Position numbers and translations under genes: made by a program. Under the pieces are notes generated by a model that worked only from the letters and a program-made list of their open reading frames with translations, had not been told where the DNA came from and ran no database searches. This document shows, piece after piece, positions 25,678 through 34,636 of a stretch of 61,905 nt of DNA. Numbering within the stretch: the first letter of the stretch is position 1; each line of letters starts with the position of its first letter. This DNA is from an uncultured Gammaproteobacteria bacterium (GTDB lineage: Bacteria > Pseudomonadota > Gammaproteobacteria > Pseudomonadales > Ketobacteraceae). The DNA lies in assembly GCA_913063495.1 (NCBI GenBank), contig CAJXXT010000004.1, forward strand, positions 1 to 61,905. The letters are read 5' to 3'.

Positions 25678-25964
25678 TGCTAATCGGGGCAACGCTAGCC
25701 ATTCTTGTTTCTATGGTTTTGGCAATTATACGTGGAGTCATAGGGTCAACGCTCTATGACCGCATTTTAGCTGTCAATATGTTTGGCACTAAAACGGTAC
25801 TTTTGATCGCTTTATTAGGTTTTGCCATGGGGCGCCCAGAGTTTCTAGATATTGCAATTGTATATGCTCTTATCAATTTTATTACAGTGATTGGAGTATT
25901 GCGTTATTCAGATAGTCTCGCGTTTAACCAGCCCGATGAAGAGAAAGAGCCAGAGGAGTCATGA
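25677..25964 (+). CDS. mrpF: Mrp antiporter subunit F
   Basis: A 95-residue, three-helix MrpF/MnhF. It contains the signature YDRILAVNMFGTKTVLLIAL with the conserved Asp at the start of helix 2, and ALINFITVIGVLRY at the end. It is needed for assembly and activity of Mrp complexes in characterised bacteria. It starts inside the mrpE stop and overlaps mrpG by 4 bp, so translation is coupled throughout. Confidence 0.93.
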   Translation: MLIGATLAILVSMVLAIIRGVIGSTLYDRILAVNMFGTKTVLLIALLGFAMGRPEFLDIAIVYALINFITVIGVLRYSDSLAFNQPDEEKEPEES

Positions 25965-26308
25965 TGGACGTTGCTATCGAAATCACGAGTTCAATATGCT
26001 TATTAATTGGAAGCTTTTTATGTGTTTCTGGCGGTGTAGGGATCTTAAGGTTTCCTGACTTCTATACACGCATGCATGCTGCTGGGGTAACCGATACATT
26101 AGGGGCAGGTATGATTCTAATAGGGTTAATGCTCCAGAGCCAAGACTTTTTAGTCTTCGCAAAACTGGTTATGATCCTTCTGATGATGCTATTTATCAAT
26201 CCAACAGCAAGCCATGCACTAGCTAAATCGGCAATCCACAACGGCCTTAAGCCTGTGCTTGACATAAAAGAACGCAATAACACGGAGTCCGAATCATCGA
26301 GTCGCTAA
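25961..26308 (+). CDS. mrpG: Mrp antiporter subunit G
   Basis: A 115-residue MrpG/MnhG with three helices. The family motif is GILRFPDFYTRMHAAGVTDT followed by LGAGMILIGL, and a later segment reads LMMLFINPTASHALAKSA. The last five codons (after ESE) are probably an extension: codon TCA at 26294 would be TGA if base 26295 were G, giving the usual ATGA overlap with the next gene. With that base as read, MrpG runs on to the TAA at 26306. Confidence 0.93.
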   Translation: MMDVAIEITSSICLLIGSFLCVSGGVGILRFPDFYTRMHAAGVTDTLGAGMILIGLMLQSQDFLVFAKLVMILLMMLFINPTASHALAKSAIHNGLKPVLDIKERNNTESESSSR

Positions 26309-27309
26309 TTGACGTCGTTTTACTGGCTTTCCTTGTTGGTATTGCCGCTTCCATTGTTTGGATGAAAGATCTGGTCGCAGTGGTAATGTTGGCAGGTATT
26401 TATGGCCTGTTATCCGCTTGTTTTTTTGTTGCTATGGATGCTGTGGACGTAGCGTTTACAGAAGCATCTGTGGGTGCCGGTATATCCACCTTACTCATGT
26501 TAGTAGCGATAACCATGACTGGACGCTCCGAGCAAGCAGCGCGACATAAACCCGCGCTGGCATTCGTAGTGGTCGTCATTACTGGTGGACTTTTGATCTA
26601 CGGCACACTGGATATGCCATATTTTGGCGCTGTAGACGCGCCTATTCAGGTCCACGTTGCCCCTCGGTATATTAACGATTCAATGCAAGAAGTTGGTGTG
26701 CCCAATATAGTAACCTCTGTACTTGCAAGTTATAGAGGGTTCGATACTTTTGGTGAAGCCGTTGTTATCTTTACTGCAGGCATTGGAGTGCTGACACTTT
26801 TACCCGTATTACGCAGTCGCAAAGGTGATGATGCAGTTGAATCACTTAATGACTCAATGCATGAGCAGCACCTGATTGTGCGCATTGTGACAAAAATATT
26901 GATCCCTCTGATTTTATTATTTGCGCTCTATGTTCAGTTTCACGGCGATTTTGGCCCAGGGGGCGGTTTTCAGGCAGGAGTAATCTTTGCTGCAGCCATA
27001 ATCTTGTATGCAATGTTGTTCGGCTTGGAAGTTGCACGCCGAGTAATCAATCAAACTTTTATCCAATTCGCCGCCGCTTTTGGCGTTTTATTGTACGGCA
27101 GTGTTGGCTTAGTTTCGCTGTTGAATGGAGGTAATTTCCTTGATTACAGCGTGTTATCGGCCGATCCCATCGCTGGCCAGCACTTGGGTATTCTACTAAT
27201 CGAATTGGGTGTGGGCTGTACTGTCACGTCGGTCATGGTCATCATCTTTTTCCACTTTGCTGGTCGCAAAGAGGACAAGCAACGCATGAAAGAAGAGGAG
27301 GTAGGTTAA
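26293..27309 (+). CDS. mrpB: Mrp antiporter subunit B with fused MrpA C-terminal (DUF4040) domain; start codon altered
   Basis: Membrane subunit with two parts. An N-terminal DUF4040/MbhD-E-like region corresponds to the C-terminal part of MrpA (VMLAGIYGLLSACFFVAMDA then VDVAFTEASVGAGIST). A MnhB domain follows (VQFHGDFGPGGGFQAGVIFA). The first ATG is at 26362, but the frame upstream encodes IIESLIDVVLLAFLVGIAAS, the normal first helix of this family. No ATG, GTG or TTG exists upstream in frame. ATC at 26293 sits where the family Met is expected, so I place the start there. If ATC does not initiate, the protein begins at 26362 without its first helix. The end overlaps mrpC (TAATG). Confidence 0.85.
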   Translation: MIESLIDVVLLAFLVGIAASIVWMKDLVAVVMLAGIYGLLSACFFVAMDAVDVAFTEASVGAGISTLLMLVAITMTGRSEQAARHKPALAFVVVVITGGLLIYGTLDMPYFGAVDAPIQVHVAPRYINDSMQEVGVPNIVTSVLASYRGFDTFGEAVVIFTAGIGVLTLLPVLRSRKGDDAVESLNDSMHEQHLIVRIVTKILIPLILLFALYVQFHGDFGPGGGFQAGVIFAAAIILYAMLFGLEVARRVINQTFIQFAAAFGVLLYGSVGLVSLLNGGNFLDYSVLSADPIAGQHLGILLIELGVGCTVTSVMVIIFFHFAGRKEDKQRMKEEEVG

Positions 27310-27662
27310 TGCTGATAGGACTCTACAATTACTGGATTGTTGTTGTGTTAATGATGATAGGATTTTACATCGTTATTGCTCACGGCAATCTGATAAAAAA
27401 AATCGTTGGTCTGACCATATTCCAAACCTCTGTTTTTATTTTCTATATCAGTATGGCCAAAGTTGATGGCGGCACAGCCCCAATATTGGCCGATGGGATT
27501 GAACGATACTCGAATCCTTTGCCACATGTTTTAATTCTCACCGCCATTGTGGTCGGTATCGCGACCACCGCCTTGGCTCTTGCTCTGACAGTGCGCATAA
27601 AAGAGGCCTATGGAAGCATTGAAGAAGAGCACATCCAAGAGAAGGACAATCAAGCGTGTTAA
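27309..27662 (+). CDS. mrpC: Mrp antiporter subunit C
   Basis: A 117-residue homologue of NuoK. Three helices, with GFYIVIAHGNLIKKIVGLTI and the family segment DGIERYSNPLPHVLILTAIV followed by VGIATTALALALTVRI. It contacts the D subunit in Mrp structures. Overlaps at both ends show coupled translation. Confidence 0.93.
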   Translation: MLIGLYNYWIVVVLMMIGFYIVIAHGNLIKKIVGLTIFQTSVFIFYISMAKVDGGTAPILADGIERYSNPLPHVLILTAIVVGIATTALALALTVRIKEAYGSIEEEHIQEKDNQAC

Positions 27663-29134
27663 CGCACTTACCTATTTTACAAGTGATTGTGCCGCTCTTG
27701 GCGGCGCCTTTGTGCATATTCCTGAGACGACCACCCTTGGTTTGGTTATTTACGCTAATCGTTAGCTCGTTAGCATTTGTGATTAGCATCCTGTTGTTAC
27801 AACAGGTCATGGCTTCAGGAACAATTGTCTATGAGTTAGGCGGTTGGGATGCGCCCTGGGGTATTGAATATCGAATTGATGCGCTTAATGCATTTCTGCT
27901 GTTGATTATTACAGCCATTAGTACCGTGGTATTGCTCGCTGCTCAAACCAGCATAAGCAAAGAAATCCCGAAAGAAAAGCATATGCTTTTTTATACGTTA
28001 TACCTACTATCACTGACTGGCATGCTTGGCATAGTGGCTACTGGAGATGCCTTTAATGTTTTTGTTTTCCTAGAAATATCCTCGCTGTCCGCCTACGCAT
28101 TAATTGCTTTGGGTAAGGACAGGCGAGCCCTTTGGGCCTCTTTTCAATATTTGATTATGGGAACTATCGGTGCGACCTTTATTTTGATTGGCATCGGTCT
28201 GATGTACCAAATGACCGGCACCCTGAATATGGAGGACCTATCCACGCGTTTACCAGAAGTGGCGCAAACACGAACTGTCTTTGTCTCATTTGCCTTTGTT
28301 ATTGTTGGAATCTGTTTAAAGTTAGCCCTATTCCCTCTTCATCTATGGCTGCCTAATGCCTACACCTACGCCCCATCAATAGTCACTGCTTTTTTTGCTG
28401 CAACGGCGACAAAAGTCGCGATTTATTTACTTATTCGCTTTTCTTTTTCAGTATTTGGCCTCTCTTTTTCCTTCACTACTTTACCTTTACAGATCCTATT
28501 CATGGTGCTCGGATTGTCCGGGATTTTTGTAGCTTCAATAGCTGCAATCTATCAAACAAATATCAAAACTCTCTTTGCTTACTCGAGCATCGCTCAAATT
28601 GGTTACATGATCGTTGGATTCAGTGTTAGCACTGTAACCGGTTTAACTGCGACGTTGTTGCATGTGTTTAATCATGCTTTGATGAAAGGCGCGCTATTTT
28701 TAGCGCTAGGTGCGGTAATGTACCGTATTGGCAGTGTTCAACTCAGTCAGTTTCAAGGGCTTGGTCGTCAAATGCCCCTTACCATGGCGGCTATTGTGAT
28801 CGGTGGTTTAAGCTTAATTGGAGTGCCACTAACGGTTGGTTTTGTTAGTAAGTGGTATTTACTCATGGCGCTGATTGAACAAGGTTGGTGGCCTGTTGCT
28901 GTACTCATTGTATTAGGCTCGTTATTGGCCGTCGTTTACGTGTGGAGACTCGTAGAAATAGCGTATTTCAAACCGCAACTAGTCGGTAAAGAAAGCGTCA
29001 AAGAAGCGCCCCTATCTTTTCTGATCCCCATTTGGATTCTAGTAATGGCCAATATCTATTTCGGCATCGATACTCGACTTAGCGTCCAGGTAGCGCAAGC
29101 AGCGGCTCAGAGTTTATTTGGAGTAAGCCCATGA
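27656..29134 (+). CDS. mrpD: Mrp antiporter subunit D
   Basis: A 492-residue, 14-helix NuoL/M/N-type proton-translocating subunit, starting at GTG 27656. Typical features: YRIDALNAFLLLIITAISTV, the conserved Glu in FVFLEISSLSAYALIALGKD, the broken-helix Lys region KLALFPLHLWLPNAYTYAPS, and YSSIAQIGYMIVGFS. Channel residues are intact. It overlaps the next antiporter gene by 4 bp. Confidence 0.93.
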   Translation: MLTHLPILQVIVPLLAAPLCIFLRRPPLVWLFTLIVSSLAFVISILLLQQVMASGTIVYELGGWDAPWGIEYRIDALNAFLLLIITAISTVVLLAAQTSISKEIPKEKHMLFYTLYLLSLTGMLGIVATGDAFNVFVFLEISSLSAYALIALGKDRRALWASFQYLIMGTIGATFILIGIGLMYQMTGTLNMEDLSTRLPEVAQTRTVFVSFAFVIVGICLKLALFPLHLWLPNAYTYAPSIVTAFFAATATKVAIYLLIRFSFSVFGLSFSFTTLPLQILFMVLGLSGIFVASIAAIYQTNIKTLFAYSSIAQIGYMIVGFSVSTVTGLTATLLHVFNHALMKGALFLALGAVMYRIGSVQLSQFQGLGRQMPLTMAAIVIGGLSLIGVPLTVGFVSKWYLLMALIEQGWWPVAVLIVLGSLLAVVYVWRLVEIAYFKPQLVGKESVKEAPLSFLIPIWILVMANIYFGIDTRLSVQVAQAAAQSLFGVSP

Positions 29135-30645
29135 ATCTCTCATTGGAGTGGATGCTACAGCTAAGCATAATACTGCCAATGTTAGCGACGCTAGCCATTG
29201 TTGCGACGGGACGCAACCCTAACCTTCGCGAAGCCGTCACTATAAGTACCTGCTTAATGCTTTTCTATTGTGTTATTAATTTGTATCAAGGCATCATTAA
29301 AGGGGAGGAGATCAGTGTTTTTTGGTGGGAGCTTTTACCAGGATTACAGGTGAGCTTTGCGATTGAACCTTTGGGGATGCTTTTTGCACTGATCGCCAGC
29401 TTTCTCTGGTTAATTACAACCATTTACGCAATAGGTTACATGCGTAACCACAACGAAGTAAATCAAACACGCTTTTATGCATGTTTTGCCATTGCCATTA
29501 GTGCGGTGATGGGAATCGCATTTTCGGCCAACCTGTTCACACTGTTTATTTTTTACGAAGTGTTAACCCTATCCACCTACCCTTTAGTTACTCACGCGGG
29601 AACAGAGGATGCAAAAAAGGGAGGCCGGATTTATCTGGGTATTTTACTCAGCACATCTATCGTGTTTTTACTGCTCGCTATCGTCAGCACCTGGTTTGTG
29701 ACAGGTACTTTAGACTTCAAACCTGGTGGTGTCTTTGACCCTAATGTCGATAAAGCTGTAGCAAGTGTAATTCTTCTTCTATTTATTTTTGGTATTGGAA
29801 AGGCCGCCATTATGCCCTTCCATCGTTGGTTACCTGCAGCTATGGTTGCGCCAACACCTGTAAGTTCATTATTACATGCTGTAGCGGTAGTAAAAGCGGG
29901 TGTATTTACTGTATTAAAAGTATGCGTATTTATTTTTGGACTCGATTTATTATCGGTACTGCCAACCACTCAGTTTCTGCTTTACTTGGCGGGTGCGTCA
30001 GTGCTACTGGCCTCAATCGTTGCTATACGACAGGATAATTTAAAAGCAAGACTCGCTTATTCCACAATAAGTCAACTGGGCTATGTCACCATTGGCGCGC
30101 TGCTGGCAACCTCATCAGGTGTCATTGGTAGCTCGATGCATATTGCGATGCATGCTTTCGGTAAAATTACGTTGTTTTTCTGTGCTGGTGCTATTTTGGT
30201 TGCAGCACATAAATCAAAAATAAGTGAAATGCGCGGACTTGGATGGCAAATGCCAATCACCATGGCTGCTTTTTTTATTGCGAGCCTTAGTATTATCGGT
30301 GTTCCGCCTGCAGGTGGCACTTGGAGTAAGTGGTTTTTGTTAATGGGAACCATAGAAACGGAGCAATGGGCTCTGATGATGGTGCTTATGATTAGTTCTT
30401 TGCTCAACATTGCCTACCTATTACCGATACCAATACGCGCCTTTTTCCCCAACCTGCTAGCTAACAATGAACCGGGTAAAGAACAAGCATTACCAACGTT
30501 TCAAATACAGGAAGCTCCCCTACCATCACTCATTGCAATATGTGTCACTACGCTGGGTTGCCTAATCCTCTTTATCTACCCGCAACCCTTATATGAATTA
30601 TCGACAGCCATTCTAGAGTACCCAGGATTAGCTCATGGAAAATGA
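29131..30645 (+). CDS. Second MrpD-like (NuoM/N-type) subunit
   Basis: A 504-residue NuoL/M/N-family protein, distinct from mrpD. Features are EPLGMLFALIASFLWLITTI, FYEVLTLSTYPLVTHAGTED (conserved Glu), GKAAIMPFHRWLPAAMVAPT and YSTISQLGYVTIGALLATSS. Ribosome site GGAG; start overlaps the mrpD stop as ATGA. Operons with several D-like subunits occur in proteobacterial Mrp variants and in Mbh/Mrp-type hydrogenases, but no hydrogenase gene is present here. Confidence 0.9.
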   Translation: MNLSLEWMLQLSIILPMLATLAIVATGRNPNLREAVTISTCLMLFYCVINLYQGIIKGEEISVFWWELLPGLQVSFAIEPLGMLFALIASFLWLITTIYAIGYMRNHNEVNQTRFYACFAIAISAVMGIAFSANLFTLFIFYEVLTLSTYPLVTHAGTEDAKKGGRIYLGILLSTSIVFLLLAIVSTWFVTGTLDFKPGGVFDPNVDKAVASVILLLFIFGIGKAAIMPFHRWLPAAMVAPTPVSSLLHAVAVVKAGVFTVLKVCVFIFGLDLLSVLPTTQFLLYLAGASVLLASIVAIRQDNLKARLAYSTISQLGYVTIGALLATSSGVIGSSMHIAMHAFGKITLFFCAGAILVAAHKSKISEMRGLGWQMPITMAAFFIASLSIIGVPPAGGTWSKWFLLMGTIETEQWALMMVLMISSLLNIAYLLPIPIRAFFPNLLANNEPGKEQALPTFQIQEAPLPSLIAICVTTLGCLILFIYPQPLYELSTAILEYPGLAHGK

Positions 30646-30925
30646 GAAACAATACCTTTTTGACAATCCCAGAAATGTTAAACGACTTTTGAATTGCTTT
30701 TACGTAATTTGTGCAATTCTGGTTGTTCTAGATTTCGTGATCCATCGCCATATCGTACACAGCTGGGAAAACCTATGGGCCTTCTACCCTATTTATGGTT
30801 TTGTCGGTTGCGTCGTCCTTGTACTTGTTGCTACCTGGATGCGTACTTTTCTTATGCGAGATGAAGACTACTATGACCCCAATGGGAGCGGCGCTGAAGG
30901 GGGTGCTCATGATGTGGATGCTTGA
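30635..30925 (+). CDS. Small two-helix Mrp-operon membrane protein
   Basis: A 96-residue protein with two helices (CFYVICAILVVLDFVIHRHI and YGFVGCVVLVLVATWM) and an acidic tail with Gly (DEDYYDPNGSGAEGGAHDVD). Its start overlaps the previous gene by 11 bp and has AGGA upstream. Its 3' end overlaps the next start. Small proteins of this kind sit at the same point in related Mrp operons. It is probably an accessory subunit; no separate function is known to me. Confidence 0.8.
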   Translation: MENEKQYLFDNPRNVKRLLNCFYVICAILVVLDFVIHRHIVHSWENLWAFYPIYGFVGCVVLVLVATWMRTFLMRDEDYYDPNGSGAEGGAHDVDA

Positions 30926-32612
30926 GATCCCCCCATTTGTTCCTTTCTTTATCGGTGCACTCATTGCTATTTTCACACGGGGTGCGTTGCGTGGCGCAAT
31001 CATGCTGGCAACGCCTATCTTAAGTGGGCTTCATCTCTGGGGCATGCCTGAAGGAATCCATCTACAATTCGCATTTCTCGATTACCAGCTACTCCCTTAT
31101 CGTGTAGACAAATTGAGCCTTATCTTTGGTTATGTATTTCACATCGCCGCGTTAATAGCCATTGTTTACTCCCTGCATGTCCGCGACACGATGCAGCAGG
31201 TGGCATCCATGTTGTATGCTGGAAGCGGCCTCGGAGCGGTGTTTGCAGGTGATTTACTAACGTTATTCATTTTTTGGGAATGTTTAGCATTTACCTCTGT
31301 CTTTCTAATCTGGGCACGGAGAACTGAAAAATCTTACGCAGCGGGATTACGCTACCTGATCACACACGTATTATCAGGTGTCATTTTATTGGTGGGGGCT
31401 CTATTTTATGTAGCTGAACACGATACCCTGAAATTTGACTATATTGGCCTTGATGGTATTGCTGGATGGTTAATATTTATTGCTTTTGGTGTTAAGTGCG
31501 CTTTTCCCATGGCTCACAACTGGCTTACAGACGCATACCCAGAAGCAACCGTTACAGGTACCGTTTTTCTCAGTGCCTTTACCACCAAAGTAGCCGTTTA
31601 TGCATTGGCTCGTGGATACCCAGGTACTGAGCTCCTCATTTATATTGGTGCGGCGATGACGTGTTTCCCCATCTTTTTTGCAGTGATCGAAAATGACCTA
31701 CGCCGCGTACTGGCCTACAGTCTTATCAACCAGGTTGGTTTCATGGTTGTTGGTATTGGCATTGGTACCGCGCTGGCCCTCAACGGTGCAATTTCCCATG
31801 CGTTTAATGACGTCATTTTTAAAGGCTTGTTATTCATGTCCATGGGGGCTGTATTGCATATGACAGGTCGCATTAACGGCTCTGATTTAGGCGGCCTTTA
31901 CAAAACGATGCCCAAGACAACCGTATTATGCATCATAGGAGCAGCATCCATTTCCGCATTCCCACTATTCAGTGGGTTCGTCAGTAAATCAATGGTGATG
32001 TCCGCCGCCTTAGAGAACGGCCACGACTGGATATGGTTAATGTTATTATTTGCTTCAGCTGGTGTATTTCATCACGCGGGTATTAAAATTCCATATTTTG
32101 CCTTCTTTGCTCATGACTCGGGGATTAGAGCAAATGACCCACCGAACAACATGGTGTTAGCGATGACGATTGCAGCAGGTCTTTGTATTGCGATTGGTAT
32201 CTATCCTTCGGCACTATACTCTTTATTACCCTACGACACCGGTTACAACCCTTATGATGCAACGCATGTTTTAGCGCAAACCCAATTGCTGTTCTTCTCG
32301 GCGCTAGCTTTTGTTTGGCTTAACCTTAAAGGCAAGTACCCGCCTGAATTACGATCCACCAATTTGGATTTTGATTGGATATATCGCCGAGCGGTTCCAA
32401 ATGTATTACAGAAAACATTTTCTATAATATGGAAAGTAGACGGCGCGTTACGTAAAGGGTTTTTAGTCAGGTTAGATCGCTGCTTAGATTTTATCGCCCA
32501 AAAAAATGGAGGTATCAGCAACTTACTTTCGCGTACTTATCCTGCTGGAAGTATGGTCATGTGGGTTGCAGTGATCCTTGCCGCCTACTTATTTCTTAGC
32601 TTTATTCGATGA
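30909..32612 (+). CDS. MrpA/NuoL-type antiporter subunit (third large subunit)
   Basis: A 567-residue NuoL/MrpA-N-type protein; the start is ATG 30909 behind AAGGGGG. A longer frame to 30795 lies inside the previous gene. Features are YRVDKLSLIFGYVFHIAALI, FIFWECLAFTSVFLIWARRT (conserved Glu), GVKCAFPMAHNWLTDAYPEA (Lys in the broken helix) and YSLINQVGFMVVGIGIGTAL. It probably supplies the NuoL-like half of MrpA, whose C-terminal half is fused to MrpB earlier in the operon. It is the last gene of the operon. Confidence 0.9.
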   Translation: MMWMLEIPPFVPFFIGALIAIFTRGALRGAIMLATPILSGLHLWGMPEGIHLQFAFLDYQLLPYRVDKLSLIFGYVFHIAALIAIVYSLHVRDTMQQVASMLYAGSGLGAVFAGDLLTLFIFWECLAFTSVFLIWARRTEKSYAAGLRYLITHVLSGVILLVGALFYVAEHDTLKFDYIGLDGIAGWLIFIAFGVKCAFPMAHNWLTDAYPEATVTGTVFLSAFTTKVAVYALARGYPGTELLIYIGAAMTCFPIFFAVIENDLRRVLAYSLINQVGFMVVGIGIGTALALNGAISHAFNDVIFKGLLFMSMGAVLHMTGRINGSDLGGLYKTMPKTTVLCIIGAASISAFPLFSGFVSKSMVMSAALENGHDWIWLMLLFASAGVFHHAGIKIPYFAFFAHDSGIRANDPPNNMVLAMTIAAGLCIAIGIYPSALYSLLPYDTGYNPYDATHVLAQTQLLFFSALAFVWLNLKGKYPPELRSTNLDFDWIYRRAVPNVLQKTFSIIWKVDGALRKGFLVRLDRCLDFIAQKNGGISNLLSRTYPAGSMVMWVAVILAAYLFLSFIR

Positions 32613-32736
32613 TGCATAGGTTGAAGTCGTAATATCTCCCCGTTTATTGCCAGGTAATGACCGGGGGGGGGTGGCGCATGATGGATAACTACCACATTTT
32701 CTGACCCTCCAGACTACCCCAATAAAGGCCCTCTAC

Positions 32737-34236
32737 CTACAACTTCAACTTCTCATACTGACCTAACACTTCCTCAACCATTTGACGATTTATCAATGTT
32801 TTAATTGTATCATTAGGGGATTGTTTTTCTGATACTAGCGCTAGCATATCCTGAACAGTTGAGTGGTCAATATGCTTACTTTCTCTTGCAACCACTTCAT
32901 CATTTCTTACTTCCTTTCTCATAGACTCCCCCGTTGTGTGTTGGCTAACCTGAGCAAAGGTAGGGGTTGTACTTTCTAATACATCCAACGATCTCTGTTC
33001 CTTATAATGCAATTTCTTTACTTCGTAAACATAATCTCCTTTTTCAAAATCTACCTGTAACCTGCCGGGTAAACGGCTATGTTTTCGGCTATCGATATCC
33101 ACATCGATATCCTGCTTAATATGCGTTAACAGACCCGCTGAAGTTCCCTCATTGGTTATACCAGTTTTTTGAGACAGCCCTATATTCAACAGGTCAAGCT
33201 CGCCGCTATTCTTAGGGTTAGGACTACTCACCGGGGAATTAAATTCTGCCCTGAAATCAGGTAGACCACTGAACATGCGTTTAACGGCTACTTGCGCCTT
33301 GGGTAACAACACATCAAACGCTTGTCGTTGAAGCCTGCTGTCACTATCTTTGTCGTCACTATGCCTATTACTTGAGGTCTCTTCTGGTTGGGTTGCAATC
33401 GACATGAGCGACACAAGCCCTGTTGAAAAAAACGAGGATTTCGACAAATACCCCGCGCCATAATGATCCTCCATTACACCGTCAATAAGCTCAAGGTACT
33501 GCTTGATGTCCGCATTATTCTCGATATCACCACTTAAAAATAGCGCATCGCCACTGACCTCAACATGATACCGGTAATTATTTTGATTCACGTCGAGGCT
33601 ATGCATGTTGCTTGCTTCATCAAAAGCATAATTTGCATCAAGTCGACTATTTTTGGTCGAAAGGTCAATATCTACCGCTTGGATTTGATTTCTATTAACG
33701 CTCTGAAGACTATCCAGTTGCACAAGTCCATTTGGTGATTGAAAGAATTCAGCCGCATCACCCATTAACTCTGGCAAAAGTTGACCTAATGCAGCCACCT
33801 CTTGGCCATTTAGATCACCTTGCACATCAAATTTATACACTAAACGATTTGCAAATTCTTTATCTAGCTCACCGCTATCAGCGGTGATTTCAATATTAAG
33901 AACATCGCCCTCTTTAGTCTCAATAGACAACTGTAAGTTCTGTAAACGCTCCTCTCGAACATACTCCAATTGCGGCGTTTTTTCCTGCTGTTTGGCAACC
34001 CCCAGAGAGTCCAAAGAATAAACGCCATAACGAGTCGCTTCAAAGCGGGTAGTCTCAGAGGCTTGACTTACAATCTGACTGGAAAAAGCCTGCAATCGCT
34101 GGGGATTCGATAGTGAATAAGCACCTTGAGACCCTCTTGAGAAATCCACTCGCTCTGCGTAGACAGTACCATTACCCATAGCCGCGGGCTTTGCCTGCGA
34201 TATCGTCGGTTGATGTATTTGTCGGATACTATTCAT
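32737..34236 (-). CDS. Large cytoplasmic protein of unknown function
   Basis: A 499-residue hydrophilic protein with no signal peptide or membrane helix. The N-terminal 100 residues are low in structure (Gln/Ser-rich). A mixed region follows: LQLSIETKEGDVLNIEITAD, later DIDLSTKNSRLDANYAFDEA and NYRYHVEVSGDALFLSGDIE. The end is charged and helical. The two related blocks (NLQLSIETKEGDVLNIEI and HVEVSGDALFLSGDIE) suggest a repeated beta unit. No family is recognised. No good ribosome site precedes the ATG at 34236. It converges with the Mrp operon and stands alone. In the 124-bp gap there is a run of nine G at 32663-32671. Confidence 0.6.
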   Translation of the reverse strand: MNSIRQIHQPTISQAKPAAMGNGTVYAERVDFSRGSQGAYSLSNPQRLQAFSSQIVSQASETTRFEATRYGVYSLDSLGVAKQQEKTPQLEYVREERLQNLQLSIETKEGDVLNIEITADSGELDKEFANRLVYKFDVQGDLNGQEVAALGQLLPELMGDAAEFFQSPNGLVQLDSLQSVNRNQIQAVDIDLSTKNSRLDANYAFDEASNMHSLDVNQNNYRYHVEVSGDALFLSGDIENNADIKQYLELIDGVMEDHYGAGYLSKSSFFSTGLVSLMSIATQPEETSSNRHSDDKDSDSRLQRQAFDVLLPKAQVAVKRMFSGLPDFRAEFNSPVSSPNPKNSGELDLLNIGLSQKTGITNEGTSAGLLTHIKQDIDVDIDSRKHSRLPGRLQVDFEKGDYVYEVKKLHYKEQRSLDVLESTTPTFAQVSQHTTGESMRKEVRNDEVVARESKHIDHSTVQDMLALVSEKQSPNDTIKTLINRQMVEEVLGQYEKLKL

Positions 34237-34636
34237 GCGGCACTAGACCGTTAGGCTATTTAGAGGGTTCTATCCCTACCCTATCGGCAGCCCATCGAAA
34301 AACTTGAATATTTATATATCGTCAGTAGCCAGAACGGACAAATATCAAAGTAGCGTCCTAAAGGGGTATTGTTTAACCCTGCAGCGGATTTTACACTGTG
34401 GTGGTAAATACTGCTGACACTCCTTCGGAGCACTAATATTGGCGCTAATAAATAGCGCCCCTCAAATAAGACGTCTCAGCACACCGAAGTAGGACAATCA
34501 TTTTAAAGTAAACTTTAAATATTCTTTATTACTCACAAATCTACATCTCATCTTACTATCCTCACTAAAATCACGTTATATTCAGCCTGTGCTGCCAAAT
34601 AACAAAAACACGCGAGACAAATCATAAGGATTTTTT
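34237..34636. other. 400-bp intergenic region between divergent genes
   Basis: Holds the upstream regions of the 32737 and 34637 genes. A short inverted repeat (GGCGCTA / TAGCGCC near 34441-34461) is visible. Nothing else is recognised; no IS relic is seen. Confidence 0.5.

Noticed and set aside
26362..27309. mrpB starting at the first ATG (26362)
   Set aside because: This start drops the first transmembrane helix that is encoded in frame just upstream and present in the family; recorded as the fallback only.
32663..32671. Run of nine G as a G-quadruplex element
   Set aside because: A single G-run without the other three tracts needed nearby.
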